Source: Streptomyces typhae (GTDB lineage Bacteria; Actinomycetota; Actinomycetes; Streptomycetales; Streptomycetaceae). From it: 56,681 bases of DNA. The stretch is taken from positions 1-56,681 of the forward strand of contig NZ_WPNZ01000040.1 of assembly GCF_009755605.1 (NCBI RefSeq), in the 5' to 3' direction. Under the pieces are notes generated by a model, which saw nothing but the letters and a program-made list of their open reading frames with translations, was not told where the DNA came from and made no database searches. Positions 1-8,616 of the stretch are shown here, in pieces (position 1 is the stretch's first letter; each line of letters opens with the position of its first letter). The position numbers and the translations under genes are program-made.

Positions 1-1472
1 CGCTCCGCCCGCGCGTCCAGCTCCGCGTACGTGAGCCTCTGTGCACCGCACACCACGGCCACCGCGTCCGGAGCCCGCGCCACCTGCCGCGCGAACAGCT
101 CACCCACGGTCGCCCCCGCACCCACCGGAGCGGGCTCGTCGGCCGATGCCGCCGACGGCGCCGCCCCGGGAGCCACCGCGCCGATCGCGGCATACGGGTC
201 CCGCGCCGCGGCCTCGACGAAGGCGATGAGCAGGTCGGCGAACCGCCGCGTGTCGTCGGCGCTGTACAGCGCGCTGTTGGCGTCCACGCGGACATGCAGG
301 CCGTCCCGCGCGCGGCCGTCGTAGTAGAGGGCGAACTGCAGGTCGTCGATGGCGCCCCAGGAGGAATCGGGGTGGAGGCGCGCCGTGGCACCGGCGAAGT
401 CGAGCGGTGCGACGAAGGGGAGAATGTTGAGGGACGTGCCGAAGGGCCCGGAGACCGAGCCGGATCCGGCCGTTCCCGCCGCCGTCCGGACGTCCGTGAC
501 CTGGAACGCCGAGTGCTGGCGGATCTGCGTCAACTCGTCGGAGAGCGACCGCGCGAGGTCCGCGAAGGGCAGCGACAGGGGCGCGTGTGCGCGCACGGGC
601 AGGATGGTCGCCTGTGAGCAGAAGACGGACCGCATGGCGTCCGTGCGGCCGAGCGCCGGAGCGGAGAACGTGAAGTCCTGGCGCCCGCCGAGGTGCCGGA
701 AGAAGACGGTGGACGCCGCGGTCAGGAAGGCGGGAAGCGACACCTTGACGGCCCTGGCGGCCTCGGACCACCCGTCGAGGTCCTGCCGGGGCACGGCCAC
801 CGTGTGGTGGAGCACGCCGGGCCGTCCCGTGCCGCCCTCGCCCGGGATCCGCAGGGCCTCGGGCGCGTCCTTCAGGTGGCTGCGCCAGAAGGCGGCGTCC
901 CGGGCGAACTGTGGCGAGGCGCGGTGGCGCAGGTCCTCCTCGTGGATCAGCTCGGGAGTGCCGGGCGGGACTTCGGGCAGCGGGGTGCCGCGCAGCAGCG
1001 CCGTGTAGCAGGCAGCCGTACGGGGCGACAGGACCCGGAGCACGGCGTAGCCGTCCGCGACGATGTGGTGGGCCGCCAGGATCAGCAGATGACGTGACGG
1101 GGAGAGCCGGATGACCCCGGCGCGGAACAGGAGGTCGTGCTCCAGGTCGTAGGGGTGCCGCTCGATCGCCCCGGCACGGTCCCGGGCAGCCGCCTCGGGG
1201 TCGGGGGCCCCGCTCACGTCATGAAGGACGGGGCTCCACGCGTCGACGTCGTCCTCACGGACCACCTGCCGCAACTCCGCCCCGATCTGGCGGAAGTTGA
1301 CGCGGGCCGTCGCGTACTCGCGGAAGACCGTGCGCAACGCCGTGCACAGCACCTCCACGTCCAGCGGGCCCTCGACGAGCCACCGCGAAGCCACCGCGTT
1401 GGGCACTTCGGGCGCGAGCTTCTGAGCCAGCCAGAGACTTTCCTGTGCTTGCGACACACCGATGGAACGCAC
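1..1472 (-). CDS. non-ribosomal peptide synthetase, N-terminal part (condensation domain, start of adenylation domain); runs off the window
   Basis: This is the 5' part of an NRPS gene that continues past the left edge. Translation from GTG at 1472 (AGGAG about 9 bases upstream) gives an N-terminal condensation domain. It has a C1-like motif (SQAQESLWLAQ, about residue 7) and the catalytic HHIVADG at residues 135-141 (about 1050-1070). After about residue 460 an adenylation domain begins, with the A1 core motif LTYAELDARA near the window edge. The condensation domain resembles EntF in overall layout, including a segment corresponding to EntF's LNIKVFDY region (here SLNILPFV). Starting a protein with a C domain means it accepts an acyl or aminoacyl group from another protein, or acts as a starter condensation domain. 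The product cannot be named from this fragment. The dehydrogenase upstream on the same strand may supply a precursor. Family is certain; substrate is unknown. Confidence 0.93.
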   Translation of the reverse strand, partial: MRSIGVSQAQESLWLAQKLAPEVPNAVASRWLVEGPLDVEVLCTALRTVFREYATARVNFRQIGAELRQVVREDDVDAWSPVLHDVSGAPDPEAAARDRAGAIERHPYDLEHDLLFRAGVIRLSPSRHLLILAAHHIVADGYAVLRVLSPRTAACYTALLRGTPLPEVPPGTPELIHEEDLRHRASPQFARDAAFWRSHLKDAPEALRIPGEGGTGRPGVLHHTVAVPRQDLDGWSEAARAVKVSLPAFLTAASTVFFRHLGGRQDFTFSAPALGRTDAMRSVFCSQATILPVRAHAPLSLPFADLARSLSDELTQIRQHSAFQVTDVRTAAGTAGSGSVSGPFGTSLNILPFVAPLDFAGATARLHPDSSWGAIDDLQFALYYDGRARDGLHVRVDANSALYSADDTRRFADLLIAFVEAAARDPYAAIGAVAPGAAPSAASADEPAPVGAGATVGELFARQVARAPDAVAVVCGAQRLTYAELDARAE

Positions 1473-1534
1473 GACGTTCAACTCCTAGGGACGAGACTCG
1501 ATACGAGCGGGTACGAACCCGACAAGGCATTGCA

Positions 1535-1704
1535 AAACGAGCCATGAGGGCTCAGCGCGGAGCCGTAGGGGCTCAGGACGGAGCCGTATGGGCTCAGGAC
1601 GGAGCCGTAAGGGCTCGAAGGACGGAGCCGTAAGGGCTAAGGGCTCGGGAAGGGAGCCGTCAGGGCTCGGGAAGGAGCCCGCGGGGGCTCAGGAAGGGAG
1701 CGGC
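1535..1704. repeat. tandem array of ~20-bp units, each able to form a small hairpin
   Basis: Units close to GGGCTCAGGACGGAGCCGTA follow each other about six to seven times, decaying toward 1704. Within each unit GGCTC and GAGCC (or GGCTC/GGAGCC) are complementary around a loop of about 6 bases, so the RNA of either strand would form a row of short stem-loops. The array ends about 65 bases upstream of the NRPS start codon and begins about 90 bases after the dehydrogenase stop. It would therefore lie in the NRPS leader or in the intercistronic RNA. Confidence 0.85.
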
Positions 1705-1794
1705 GGAGGATCGGGGAGGACGGCAGCGGCAGCGGGCTCGGGGAGAGCGGCAGCGGCGGCGGTCGGCGTCAGCGCACCACGTCGGCAGGACGTT

Positions 1795-2841
1795 TCAGGC
1801 CGGTGGCGATGCCCGTCGGGCCGGGCGGTGGTGGTCGAGCAGGGTGAGGACCGTGTCCATGAACAGGTCGGTGGTGCCGTGGCCCCCGATGTCGGGGGTG
1901 GCCGTGGCGCCGCGCGCGGCTTCGCGCACGCAGGTGCGCAGCAGGTCCGCCGGGGCGCCGTGGCCGAAGTGGTCGAGCATCAGGGCCAGGCACATCAGCG
2001 TGGCGTACGGGTTGGCGATGCCCTTGCCCGCGATGTCGGGGGCGCTGCCGTGCACCGGTTCGAACAGCGCGAAGTGCGTCTCCGGGCACACGCTGGCGCC
2101 GGCCGCGAGACCGAGGCCGCCCATCAGGGCCGCGCCGATGTCGCTGATGATGTCGCCGAAGAGGCTGGACGCCAGGACGCCCTCGTAGGGTGAGGGGTCC
2201 CGGACCAGGTGGTAGCAGAAGGCGTCCACGTACTCCTCGGAGCCGGTCAGCTCGGGGAAGGCCGTCAGCTCGCGCCGGAAGACGTCCTGCCACAGGCGGC
2301 CCGTGTTGGGCACCGCGTTGGACTTGTGGACCAGCGTCACCTTGCGCCGGCCGTCGTCGCGGAGCCTGCGCAGGCAGTACCGGACGAAGTCCTCGACGGC
2401 CGCCCGCGTGTGCACGCTCTCGTCGATGGCCACGGTGACGGAGCCGGACCGGGTGACCGAACCGCCGACACCGGCGTAGAGGCCCTGGGTGTTCTCGCGG
2501 TAGATGTCGATGACACCACTGTCCAGGACCACGGGACGGTGGTTCACGTACAGGTCGAGTCCGCGGCGCAGACCGAGCAGGATCTCCCGGCCGTGCGCCA
2601 TGTCCGGGATCCGCGGGTCCCCGAGGGCGCCGAGGAGTACGGCGTCGTAGGTGCGGGGGAGGCGCTCGACGGCACCGTCGGGCAGGCCCACGCCGGTGGC
2701 GAGCCACGTGTCGGCTCCCCAGTCGAGTACGTCGTACGAGAGGGGGAGGCCGAAGGTCTCGCAGAGGGCCGTCAGCGCGGGGAGCGCCGCGGGGACGACT
2801 TCCTTGCCGATGCCGTCGCCCGGAATCACCGCGATCCTCAT
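1795..2841 (-). CDS. isocitrate/isopropylmalate dehydrogenase family protein
   Basis: This 348-residue protein fits the beta-hydroxyacid oxidative decarboxylase family (isopropylmalate, isocitrate, homoisocitrate and tartrate dehydrogenases), which use NAD(P) and a divalent metal. It has the N-terminal IAVIPGDGIGKEVV, the substrate-arginine region YRENTQGLYAGV, the catalytic lysine in LVHKSNAVPNTG, and the signature SLFGDIISDIGAALMGGLGL followed by FEPVHGSAPDIAGKG. The RENTQG segment is closer to isocitrate/homoisocitrate/tartrate enzymes than to LeuB, with Q where E is usual. GAGG lies 7-8 bases before the ATG. Standing directly upstream of the NRPS gene and on the same strand, it more likely makes an unusual building block than housekeeping leucine, but that is inference from position. 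Confidence 0.85.
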   Translation of the reverse strand: MRIAVIPGDGIGKEVVPAALPALTALCETFGLPLSYDVLDWGADTWLATGVGLPDGAVERLPRTYDAVLLGALGDPRIPDMAHGREILLGLRRGLDLYVNHRPVVLDSGVIDIYRENTQGLYAGVGGSVTRSGSVTVAIDESVHTRAAVEDFVRYCLRRLRDDGRRKVTLVHKSNAVPNTGRLWQDVFRRELTAFPELTGSEEYVDAFCYHLVRDPSPYEGVLASSLFGDIISDIGAALMGGLGLAAGASVCPETHFALFEPVHGSAPDIAGKGIANPYATLMCLALMLDHFGHGAPADLLRTCVREAARGATATPDIGGHGTTDLFMDTVLTLLDHHRPARRASPPA

Positions 2842-2976
2842 GCCCCCACCTCTGTCCCGAACATGTCCTCGCCCTCGCCCTCGCCGAACGCCCTGTCGCG
2901 CGGGCCCGGATCCCGCGTGACGACCGGGACGTTGCCGCGCGGACTGAGGGCGCGGTCGAGGCCGCCGCCCGTGAAT

Positions 2977-3330
2977 TCATCCGGCCTTTGCAAGGATCTG
3001 TCCTGTCTCGTCGTCCGTCAGCGGGCCGTTGCCCGCCTTCGCCTTTTCAAGAACCTTTTTGATGACGTCGGGGTTGTCGATGACGTCGGGGTTGTCGGCC
3101 TCGTATCCGTGGACGGTCGGCCGGTATTCGACGGTGTCGACGTTGTTTCCGCCGGAGGAGGCGGCGACGAGGACTTCTTGTTCCCGGCCCGGCAATGCGG
3201 CGGGAGCACCCGCGTAGACGCTGCCCTTGAGCGAGACGTTGTCCTTGAGCGAGACGTTGCCTTTGGCGTGCGCTTCGAGAATCGCGGACGCGTGCACGCC
3301 CGCGCTGGTCTCTGCGGTCGACCCGCTCAT
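2977..3330 (-). CDS. small protein of unknown function with two internal duplications
   Basis: This is a 117-residue protein read from ATG 3330, which has GGAG five bases upstream. An upstream in-frame start (to 3405) lacks a ribosome binding site. No family is recognised. It has no signal peptide or membrane segment. The centre contains NVSLKDNVSLKG and the C-terminal part contains DNPDVIDNPDVI; each is a six-residue exact duplication encoded by an 18-bp tandem repeat (about 3215-3256 and 3060-3098). The C-terminus is charged and probably helical (KKVLEKAKAG ... LTDDETGQILAKAG). Its base composition is less GC-rich than its neighbours. It is probably the first gene of the dehydrogenase/NRPS group on this strand. 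A scaffold or precursor role is possible, but nothing in the sequence shows it. Confidence 0.6.
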   Translation of the reverse strand: MSGSTAETSAGVHASAILEAHAKGNVSLKDNVSLKGSVYAGAPAALPGREQEVLVAASSGGNNVDTVEYRPTVHGYEADNPDVIDNPDVIKKVLEKAKAGNGPLTDDETGQILAKAG

Positions 3331-3696
3331 GTGGACTCCGGATTGTTCGGCATGGGGCGCGTGTGTGCGTGCCGATCGACGGAGTTCCTCAAGGGGACCC
3401 CGCACGGCATGGAAGGAATGGCGTGAACTTACCCCAGCAGATGTCTTCCGGCAGCTTCTCTCTGACCTTTCCCGCCAGCTCAGAAGGCGCGGAGGTGCTT
3501 ATTCGTCCCGCCGACAAGACAGCGAAATCACGCCGTGTCCGGGGTGTTGGATTATTCTCACGCGTCTGTTTCCGCGCGACCGGGACGTACCCGCGACACA
3601 GGCGGCCCTGCGGATACGCCCGCCCGTCGTCCATTCTCATCGGTCTCGGCGCGCGGATACGCGTGGCTCACCCGTCGTGCGGTGTCCGGGACGCAC

Positions 3697-3741
3697 GAAA
3701 AAACGTGCTGGGAGGCCGCCTTCGGGGGCCTCCCAGCACGT
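3697..3741 (-). terminator. intrinsic terminator of the subtilisin gene
   Basis: A perfect 15-bp inverted repeat (arms starting ACGTGCTGGGAGGCC at 3703 and ending at 3741) encloses a GC-rich loop. On the minus strand it is followed directly by six T residues (3697-3702). It lies 25 bases beyond the protease stop codon and is a classic Rho-independent terminator. Confidence 0.92.
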
Positions 3742-3765
3742 GTCGTCACAGGTGATGTGCGCGCC

Positions 3766-6700
3766 TCACCCGCCGAGGTAGGCGCGGTGGACCGTCAGCG
3801 TCGACTTGTTGCCCTGCTTGTCCGTGACATCGGCGTGGAACGAGATGCCCTTGTCCTTCGCCGGGTTCCGCACGGAGATCCTGCCGTCGTCGACCCGCAC
3901 GCGCTGCCATGTCCTGCCGTCGTCGTAGCTCACGGACACGGCGAGCGACTTGAGGTTCTTGCCGGCCGCGGAGCCCTGCACGGTCACCGGGAAACGGACG
4001 GACCTGCCCGCCGGGGCGCGCGAGGCGAGATCGACGGGGGCGGCGAAGCGGACCGTGGACACCGGCAGTGCCGTGGTGTCCGCGACCTGCCGGGAGCGGA
4101 ACGTGAATCCGGCCTCGACGCGGGTGGAGACGGCGGCGACCCCGGCCGGCCGCTCCACGGCGGCCGTCAGCCGGTACTCGGCGTCGGCGGAGCCGACCGT
4201 GAAGGGCTCCGTGCCGGTCAGCGGGTCGTCGTTCGTGGCGACCTCGACGCCGTCGCGGTACAGCGTCGACGTGGCCGACGTGTACGTCGACAGACCCACG
4301 TGGCCCGCGCCGTCCGCGAACAGCGGCAGGGAGCCGACGAGTTGCTGCGCGCCCGTGTCCGGGTCCGGGGCCGTGCGGAAGACACCCGTGCCCGTACGCA
4401 GCAGCGGTCCGAAGACACCGGTGTTGAACGTCTCCCGATAGGTCCTGCCGGTCTCGTAGCGCTTGGGCTCCGGCATCTCCTGGGCGCCGTCGAAGACCGG
4501 GTAGCCGTGTTCGTCGGGCTCGCCGTACTGGAGGTACTTGGTGAGCCACTTGACGCCGTCGGCGGTGGAGACGTGGAAGGTGCGGATGCCGGGCGCCGCC
4601 TGCGGTGCCGAGAACCCGTTGCCCTCCGGGGCGCCGGGGAGGTGCGGGAACGGCGAGACCAGAGCGGACTTCCCGGGGGCGGAGGCACCGGCGCCGACCT
4701 TGAGCGTGGCCAGCTCGTCCGCCTTCACATGCTTGGTGTAGCCGGTCGAGACCCGCTGCTCCTTGCCGCCGAAGGCCACCGAGTACTGCGTGCCGGCGTC
4801 CTTGAGGAAGTGCGCGTCCCAGGTCTGCAGGAGCGAGCCGTCGGTGACGGCCGGGCCCATGTGGGCGGTGCGGAAGCCGGTGAATCCGCGCAGGACCCAG
4901 CCGTTGCCGACGCGGCCGGCCTCGCTCGCGAGCTCGTAGTACGTCCCGCCGTAGTCCACCTTGTCGATGCCGGGCACGGTGAGGTCCACCGGCTCGGTGG
5001 TGCGGGCGTCGGCGGTGACCGTCGTGTCGGCGGTGACGTCCAGCTTCGGCTGGGCGATCCAGTCGGTGCCCTTGGTGAAGTCCGACGGGTCCCGGTAGAC
5101 GGCCGTGTTGAACATGTACGAGCCCTTGGGCACCCGGATGGTGTGCGCCCCCGGTTCGTTGTCGATGCGGGTCTGGAAGTCCTTGGCGGGTCCCGAGGTG
5201 CCGACCAGGGTGCTGGAGAAGTTCTGCGCGTCGGCGCCGTCGCGGTCGACGGCCTTGAGGGTGAGGTCGTAGGACTCCGCCTCGCGGACGGCCGTCGCGG
5301 CCGTGCGGACGGACTGGCCCGCGGCGGTCGCGGTGACGTAGCCCGAGAAGGTGCCGTCGACGTCGCCGACCCGCGTGTCGGCGGTCAGGTCGACCTCGGC
5401 GCGGCCGCCCGCGGGCACGGTCACCCGGGTGGTGCCGAGCGAGAAGAACCCGGCCGGGGCCTCCTTGCCCGCCGGGTCGAGCGTGGACACCGCCAGGTCG
5501 AGGGTGACGTCGTCGGTGCCGAGGTTGCGGTAGCCGACCTTCCGGGTCAGGGGCCGGTCGTCGGTGTGCGGCCACCGCGCGACGCCGAAGCTCAGCGAGA
5601 CCGGATCGGCGATCACGGACTGGGACAGCGCCGCGTCGACCTGGACGCGGCCGGAGCCCTGCTGGAAGGCGGTGTACGGGCCGCCCTTGGTGGACGCGGT
5701 CAGCGCGCCCTTGAGCTCCGCGGCCCCCCAGCCCGGGTGCCGCTGCTTGAGGATCGCCGCCGCGCCCGCCACATGCGGGGTGGCCATGGAGGTGCCGTCG
5801 AGCTGAAGATAGCCGGGGGCCGGGTGCGGGGTGCCGGGGCGGGTGTCGATGTCGCTGCCGGGGGCTGCGGCCGCGGCGATGGCGACGCCGGGCGCGGTCA
5901 CGTCCGGCTTGACGGCGCCGTCACCGACGCGCGGGCCGACGCTGGAGAAGGGCGCCAGCCGGTCGTTCTTGTCGACGGCGCCCACGGTCAGCGCGGCGTC
6001 GGCGCTGCCGGGCGAGCCGACCGTCGAGTCGCCGCTCTCGCCCTCGTTGCCCGCCGCGACGGCGAACAGGACGCCCTTCTCGGCCGACAGCCTGTCGACG
6101 GTCTCCTCCAGCGGGTCGACGCCGGGGGAGTCGGGGCTGCCGAGGCTGAGGTTGACCACGTCGGCGCCCTCGGCGGCGGCCCACTCCATGCCCGCGACGA
6201 TGCCGGAGTCGTCCCCGAAACCGTCGTCGTCGAGGACCTTGCCGCTGATGATCTCGGCGCCCGGGGCGACGCCCTTGTACGTGCCGCCCGACTCGGCGCC
6301 GGTGCCCGCGGCGATCGAGGCGACGTGCGTGCCGTGGCCTACGCGGTCCGCGGTGTCGGGGGACGCGGAGAAGTTCTTCTCCCCGACGACCTGGTCCTTG
6401 AGGTCGTCGTGCGTCTTGTCGACGCCGGTGTCGAGGACGGCGATCCTGACGCCCTCGCCGTCGTACCCGGCCTTCCAGGCCTTGTCGGCGCCGATCTGCC
6501 GGACGCTGCGGTCCAGGCTCGCGCGGCGCACCCCGTCGAGCCACACCCTGGCGACACCGGGCGCGGTCGCGCGCGCTCCGCTCCGGCGCCGGTCGGTCAG
6601 CGCCTCCCACACCTGGGACACGTCGTCCCGGGACGTACGGACGGCATCGGCACCGATGGTGGGCAGGGAGCGCCGCAGCCGGGTGTCACCTGCCGAGCGC

Positions 6701-7140
6701 ACGGCGGCCCGCGCGGCACGGGAGCCGTCGGTGTACTGCACGATCAGTTTCAGCCCGTCGCCGTGGCTCTCGCGCAGCCGCGGGTCGGTGAGCTCGTCGA
6801 TGTCGAAGAGCCGCTGGTCCAGCTTGCCCGCGGCGATCAGGCGCTGCGCGTCGGCGGGCACGACGAGCGTGTGGTCCTTGGTGCGCTGCACCTGTACGGG
6901 TATCCGCTCACGGCCCTTGGCGGCTTCGAAGCCCACCACCTGGCCCTTGGCGCCGACGACCACGCGGTCACCGGTGACGAGCTGGATCCGCTGGTCGCTG
7001 CTGGAACGCGTGTTCGCGGTATGCGCGGTGGCGGTGGGGTACGGGGTGTTCGTGGTGGTCGCTGTCGCGGGGCCGGTCATGCCCGCCACGAGGGCCACCG
7101 ATGTGGCCGCGGTGACGGTGAAGGCGCGTGCTCTCTGCAC
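3766..7140 (-). CDS. secreted S8 family serine protease (subtilisin-like), ~1124 aa
   Basis: This is an exported subtilase. A signal peptide (RARAFTVTAATSVALVAG, ending near the TATA sequence at residue ~26) precedes a propeptide-like region (about 45-215). The catalytic domain carries the triad Asp237 (IAVLDTGVD), His269 (GHGTHVAS) and Ser451 (GTSMATPHVAGA), with the oxyanion Asn near 365 (AAGN). Residues about 490-1124 form a long beta-rich C-terminal region without an obvious catalytic motif, as in the large streptomycete subtilases. The start is uncertain. GTG 7140 is chosen because it begins the signal peptide and GGGGGAG lies upstream, although 14 bases away; upstream in-frame starts would add an implausible arginine/proline-rich leader. 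A strong terminator follows the gene. It probably degrades extracellular protein. Confidence 0.93.
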   Translation of the reverse strand: MQRARAFTVTAATSVALVAGMTGPATATTTNTPYPTATAHTANTRSSSDQRIQLVTGDRVVVGAKGQVVGFEAAKGRERIPVQVQRTKDHTLVVPADAQRLIAAGKLDQRLFDIDELTDPRLRESHGDGLKLIVQYTDGSRAARAAVRSAGDTRLRRSLPTIGADAVRTSRDDVSQVWEALTDRRRSGARATAPGVARVWLDGVRRASLDRSVRQIGADKAWKAGYDGEGVRIAVLDTGVDKTHDDLKDQVVGEKNFSASPDTADRVGHGTHVASIAAGTGAESGGTYKGVAPGAEIISGKVLDDDGFGDDSGIVAGMEWAAAEGADVVNLSLGSPDSPGVDPLEETVDRLSAEKGVLFAVAAGNEGESGDSTVGSPGSADAALTVGAVDKNDRLAPFSSVGPRVGDGAVKPDVTAPGVAIAAAAAPGSDIDTRPGTPHPAPGYLQLDGTSMATPHVAGAAAILKQRHPGWGAAELKGALTASTKGGPYTAFQQGSGRVQVDAALSQSVIADPVSLSFGVARWPHTDDRPLTRKVGYRNLGTDDVTLDLAVSTLDPAGKEAPAGFFSLGTTRVTVPAGGRAEVDLTADTRVGDVDGTFSGYVTATAAGQSVRTAATAVREAESYDLTLKAVDRDGADAQNFSSTLVGTSGPAKDFQTRIDNEPGAHTIRVPKGSYMFNTAVYRDPSDFTKGTDWIAQPKLDVTADTTVTADARTTEPVDLTVPGIDKVDYGGTYYELASEAGRVGNGWVLRGFTGFRTAHMGPAVTDGSLLQTWDAHFLKDAGTQYSVAFGGKEQRVSTGYTKHVKADELATLKVGAGASAPGKSALVSPFPHLPGAPEGNGFSAPQAAPGIRTFHVSTADGVKWLTKYLQYGEPDEHGYPVFDGAQEMPEPKRYETGRTYRETFNTGVFGPLLRTGTGVFRTAPDPDTGAQQLVGSLPLFADGAGHVGLSTYTSATSTLYRDGVEVATNDDPLTGTEPFTVGSADAEYRLTAAVERPAGVAAVSTRVEAGFTFRSRQVADTTALPVSTVRFAAPVDLASRAPAGRSVRFPVTVQGSAAGKNLKSLAVSVSYDDGRTWQRVRVDDGRISVRNPAKDKGISFHADVTDKQGNKSTLTVHRAYLGG

Positions 7141-7684
7141 TTCTGCGCGCAAGTCTCCCCCAGGAGCTTGGGATGAAGGTGAGGGGTCGGGGTCCGGCCG
7201 TGGGCGGGATGCCGCCTCCCGTCGCCGGTCCAGCGCAGTATGTGATGTGAGGGAAACGTGATCAACGGTGGGGCCGGGGTGAAGAGTTGCGGCGTACAAG
7301 ATCAGGACAACTCTGAACTTCTTCATGATCGGGGGGAACGCCGGGCGCGCAGAAGGGCGCGGCTGTGCGGGGTGATGGGGCATTCACGGACGGAACGTGA
7401 CCTTCCAAATGGCTGGATCTCTACCCCTGGGGAACCTGCTGCCGTCCGGAGCGGAAGCGCGGCCTGCACCATGCTGTCGGCTGCCGCCGGGGCCGACCGA
7501 CCGCCGCCTCTCACCGGGGCCCTGCCCACGGGCAAGGATCAGCAGCGTGTCGCCCGGCCGGGCGGGGCGAGGTCGCCGGGCACGAAGGACAGCGAGGGTG
7601 CATCGGACGGCTCGGGGGCCGAGGCCGTGGATCCCCTCCCTGGGCATCGGCGCACCCCCCAACTGTACGAAGGCGAGGGCTGGT
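7141..7684. other. ~540-bp intergenic region with no convincing gene
   Basis: This stretch holds the promoter and leader of the minus-strand protease and whatever follows the GNAT gene. Open frames here are antisense or out-of-phase continuations of neighbouring genes and lack ribosome binding sites. The part next to the protease (about 7225-7330) is less GC-rich and is the likely promoter area. No individual promoter element could be assigned with confidence. Confidence 0.5.
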
Positions 7685-8566
7685 TCACGCTCCGGCCGGG
7701 GAAATCTCCCCTCGCAGGTCCCGGACCGCGGGGCGTTCCTCGAATCCCGCAGCCCGGTAGGCGGCGACGGCGCCGGCGTTGGCGCTCGGGGTGCACACGA
7801 GGGCGCTCGACGAGCCGAGATCCCGGAGCGCGGCCGCCGCCGCGACACCGATGGCCGCGCCGTGGCCCCGACGGCGGTGGTCCCGGTGCACGCCCATCGG
7901 TTCCAGCAGTCCGGGCCTGCCCGGACCGGCCGACCACACCGTCACCGCCGCCACCGCGGCGCCCCCGTCGTCGTACGCGATCAGAGTCCGCGCGTCGGCG
8001 TACGGCAGCCCGGCCGCCATCGCGTGCCAGTGCCGGGCCATGGCCCTCGACCCGTCGAACGCCGCCCGGTGCACGGCGGCGAAGTCGTCCGCCCGGTCCG
8101 GTCCCGCCACCTCGATCCGTACGCCCGGGTCCGGCACCGGGTCCGTGAGGTCCCGGCGCAGCGGCGTCCACGGCTCGTCGGGCTGCCAGCCCTCCTCGAT
8201 CAGGAGGTCCTGGACCAGCGCGTCCATCGGCGCCTCGATGTTCATGCTGCCCGCGGGCAGCACACCGCGCCCGGGGCGGGTCACGTCCTCGACGAGCCGC
8301 CGCGCCAGTGCCTCGTCCTGCCGGGCGGCCGGCGCGGTCGTCAGCCGCAGCAGGCCGGGACCGTCGAGGAGGCCGACGGCGAGGATCCGTCCGTCCCGGC
8401 TCCATGTCCTGACCGCGGCGGCGGTCGCCTGCGCGCCCGACCGCCAGAACCAGCCGAGGTCGCCCGGATGCAGCTGCATCGGCGCGCCCTCGTCCTGCCA
8501 CTGCCGCAGCACGGCCACGGCTTCGCCGAGACCGCCGGGCCCCGGCTCCACCGACACCATCGTCAT
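7685..8566 (-). CDS. GNAT family N-acetyltransferase
   Basis: A 293-residue protein is read from ATG 8566, with AAAGGTGGG upstream; a second ATG six bases later is equally possible. The C-terminal half (about 150-290) is a GNAT domain with the acetyl-CoA pyrophosphate loop in LEPMGVHRDHRRRGHGAAIG and the following helix, then CTPSANAGAVAAYRAAGFEE, the usual end of the fold. The N-terminal half (about 1-140, WFWRSGAQATAAAVRTW) looks like a second, degenerate GNAT-like domain. The substrate is unknown. It starts 50 bases after the stop of the type III polyketide synthase on the same strand, so the two may share a transcript. Acylation of a polyketide-derived product is possible but unproven. 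Confidence 0.85.
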   Translation of the reverse strand: MTMVSVEPGPGGLGEAVAVLRQWQDEGAPMQLHPGDLGWFWRSGAQATAAAVRTWSRDGRILAVGLLDGPGLLRLTTAPAARQDEALARRLVEDVTRPGRGVLPAGSMNIEAPMDALVQDLLIEEGWQPDEPWTPLRRDLTDPVPDPGVRIEVAGPDRADDFAAVHRAAFDGSRAMARHWHAMAAGLPYADARTLIAYDDGGAAVAAVTVWSAGPGRPGLLEPMGVHRDHRRRGHGAAIGVAAAAALRDLGSSSALVCTPSANAGAVAAYRAAGFEERPAVRDLRGEISPAGA

Positions 8567-8616
8567 CGTCGTCCCACCTTTCTCACGTACCTTTCCCGTG
8601 TCCATGGGCACGGACG

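Noticed and set aside
1535..1704. Possible CRISPR array
   Set aside because: Units of 20 bp follow each other without unique spacers, and no cas genes are present, so it is a simple tandem repeat.
3389..3640. Minus-strand 83-codon frame in the same gap
   Set aside because: It has no ribosome binding site or recognisable motif, and its composition is closer to non-coding.
3363..3755. Plus-strand frame of up to 130 codons between the small duplicated gene and the terminator
   Set aside because: The codon choice is unlike its neighbours (TTA, low third-position GC), it runs into the protease terminator hairpin, and no motif is visible. A weak GGAAGG before GTG 3422 is not enough.
3535..7176. 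Very long plus-strand open frame opposite the subtilisin gene
   Set aside because: It is a GC-bias shadow: it runs antisense to a protein with an intact catalytic triad and signal peptide, has arginine/glycine-rich meaningless composition, and has no ribosome binding site.
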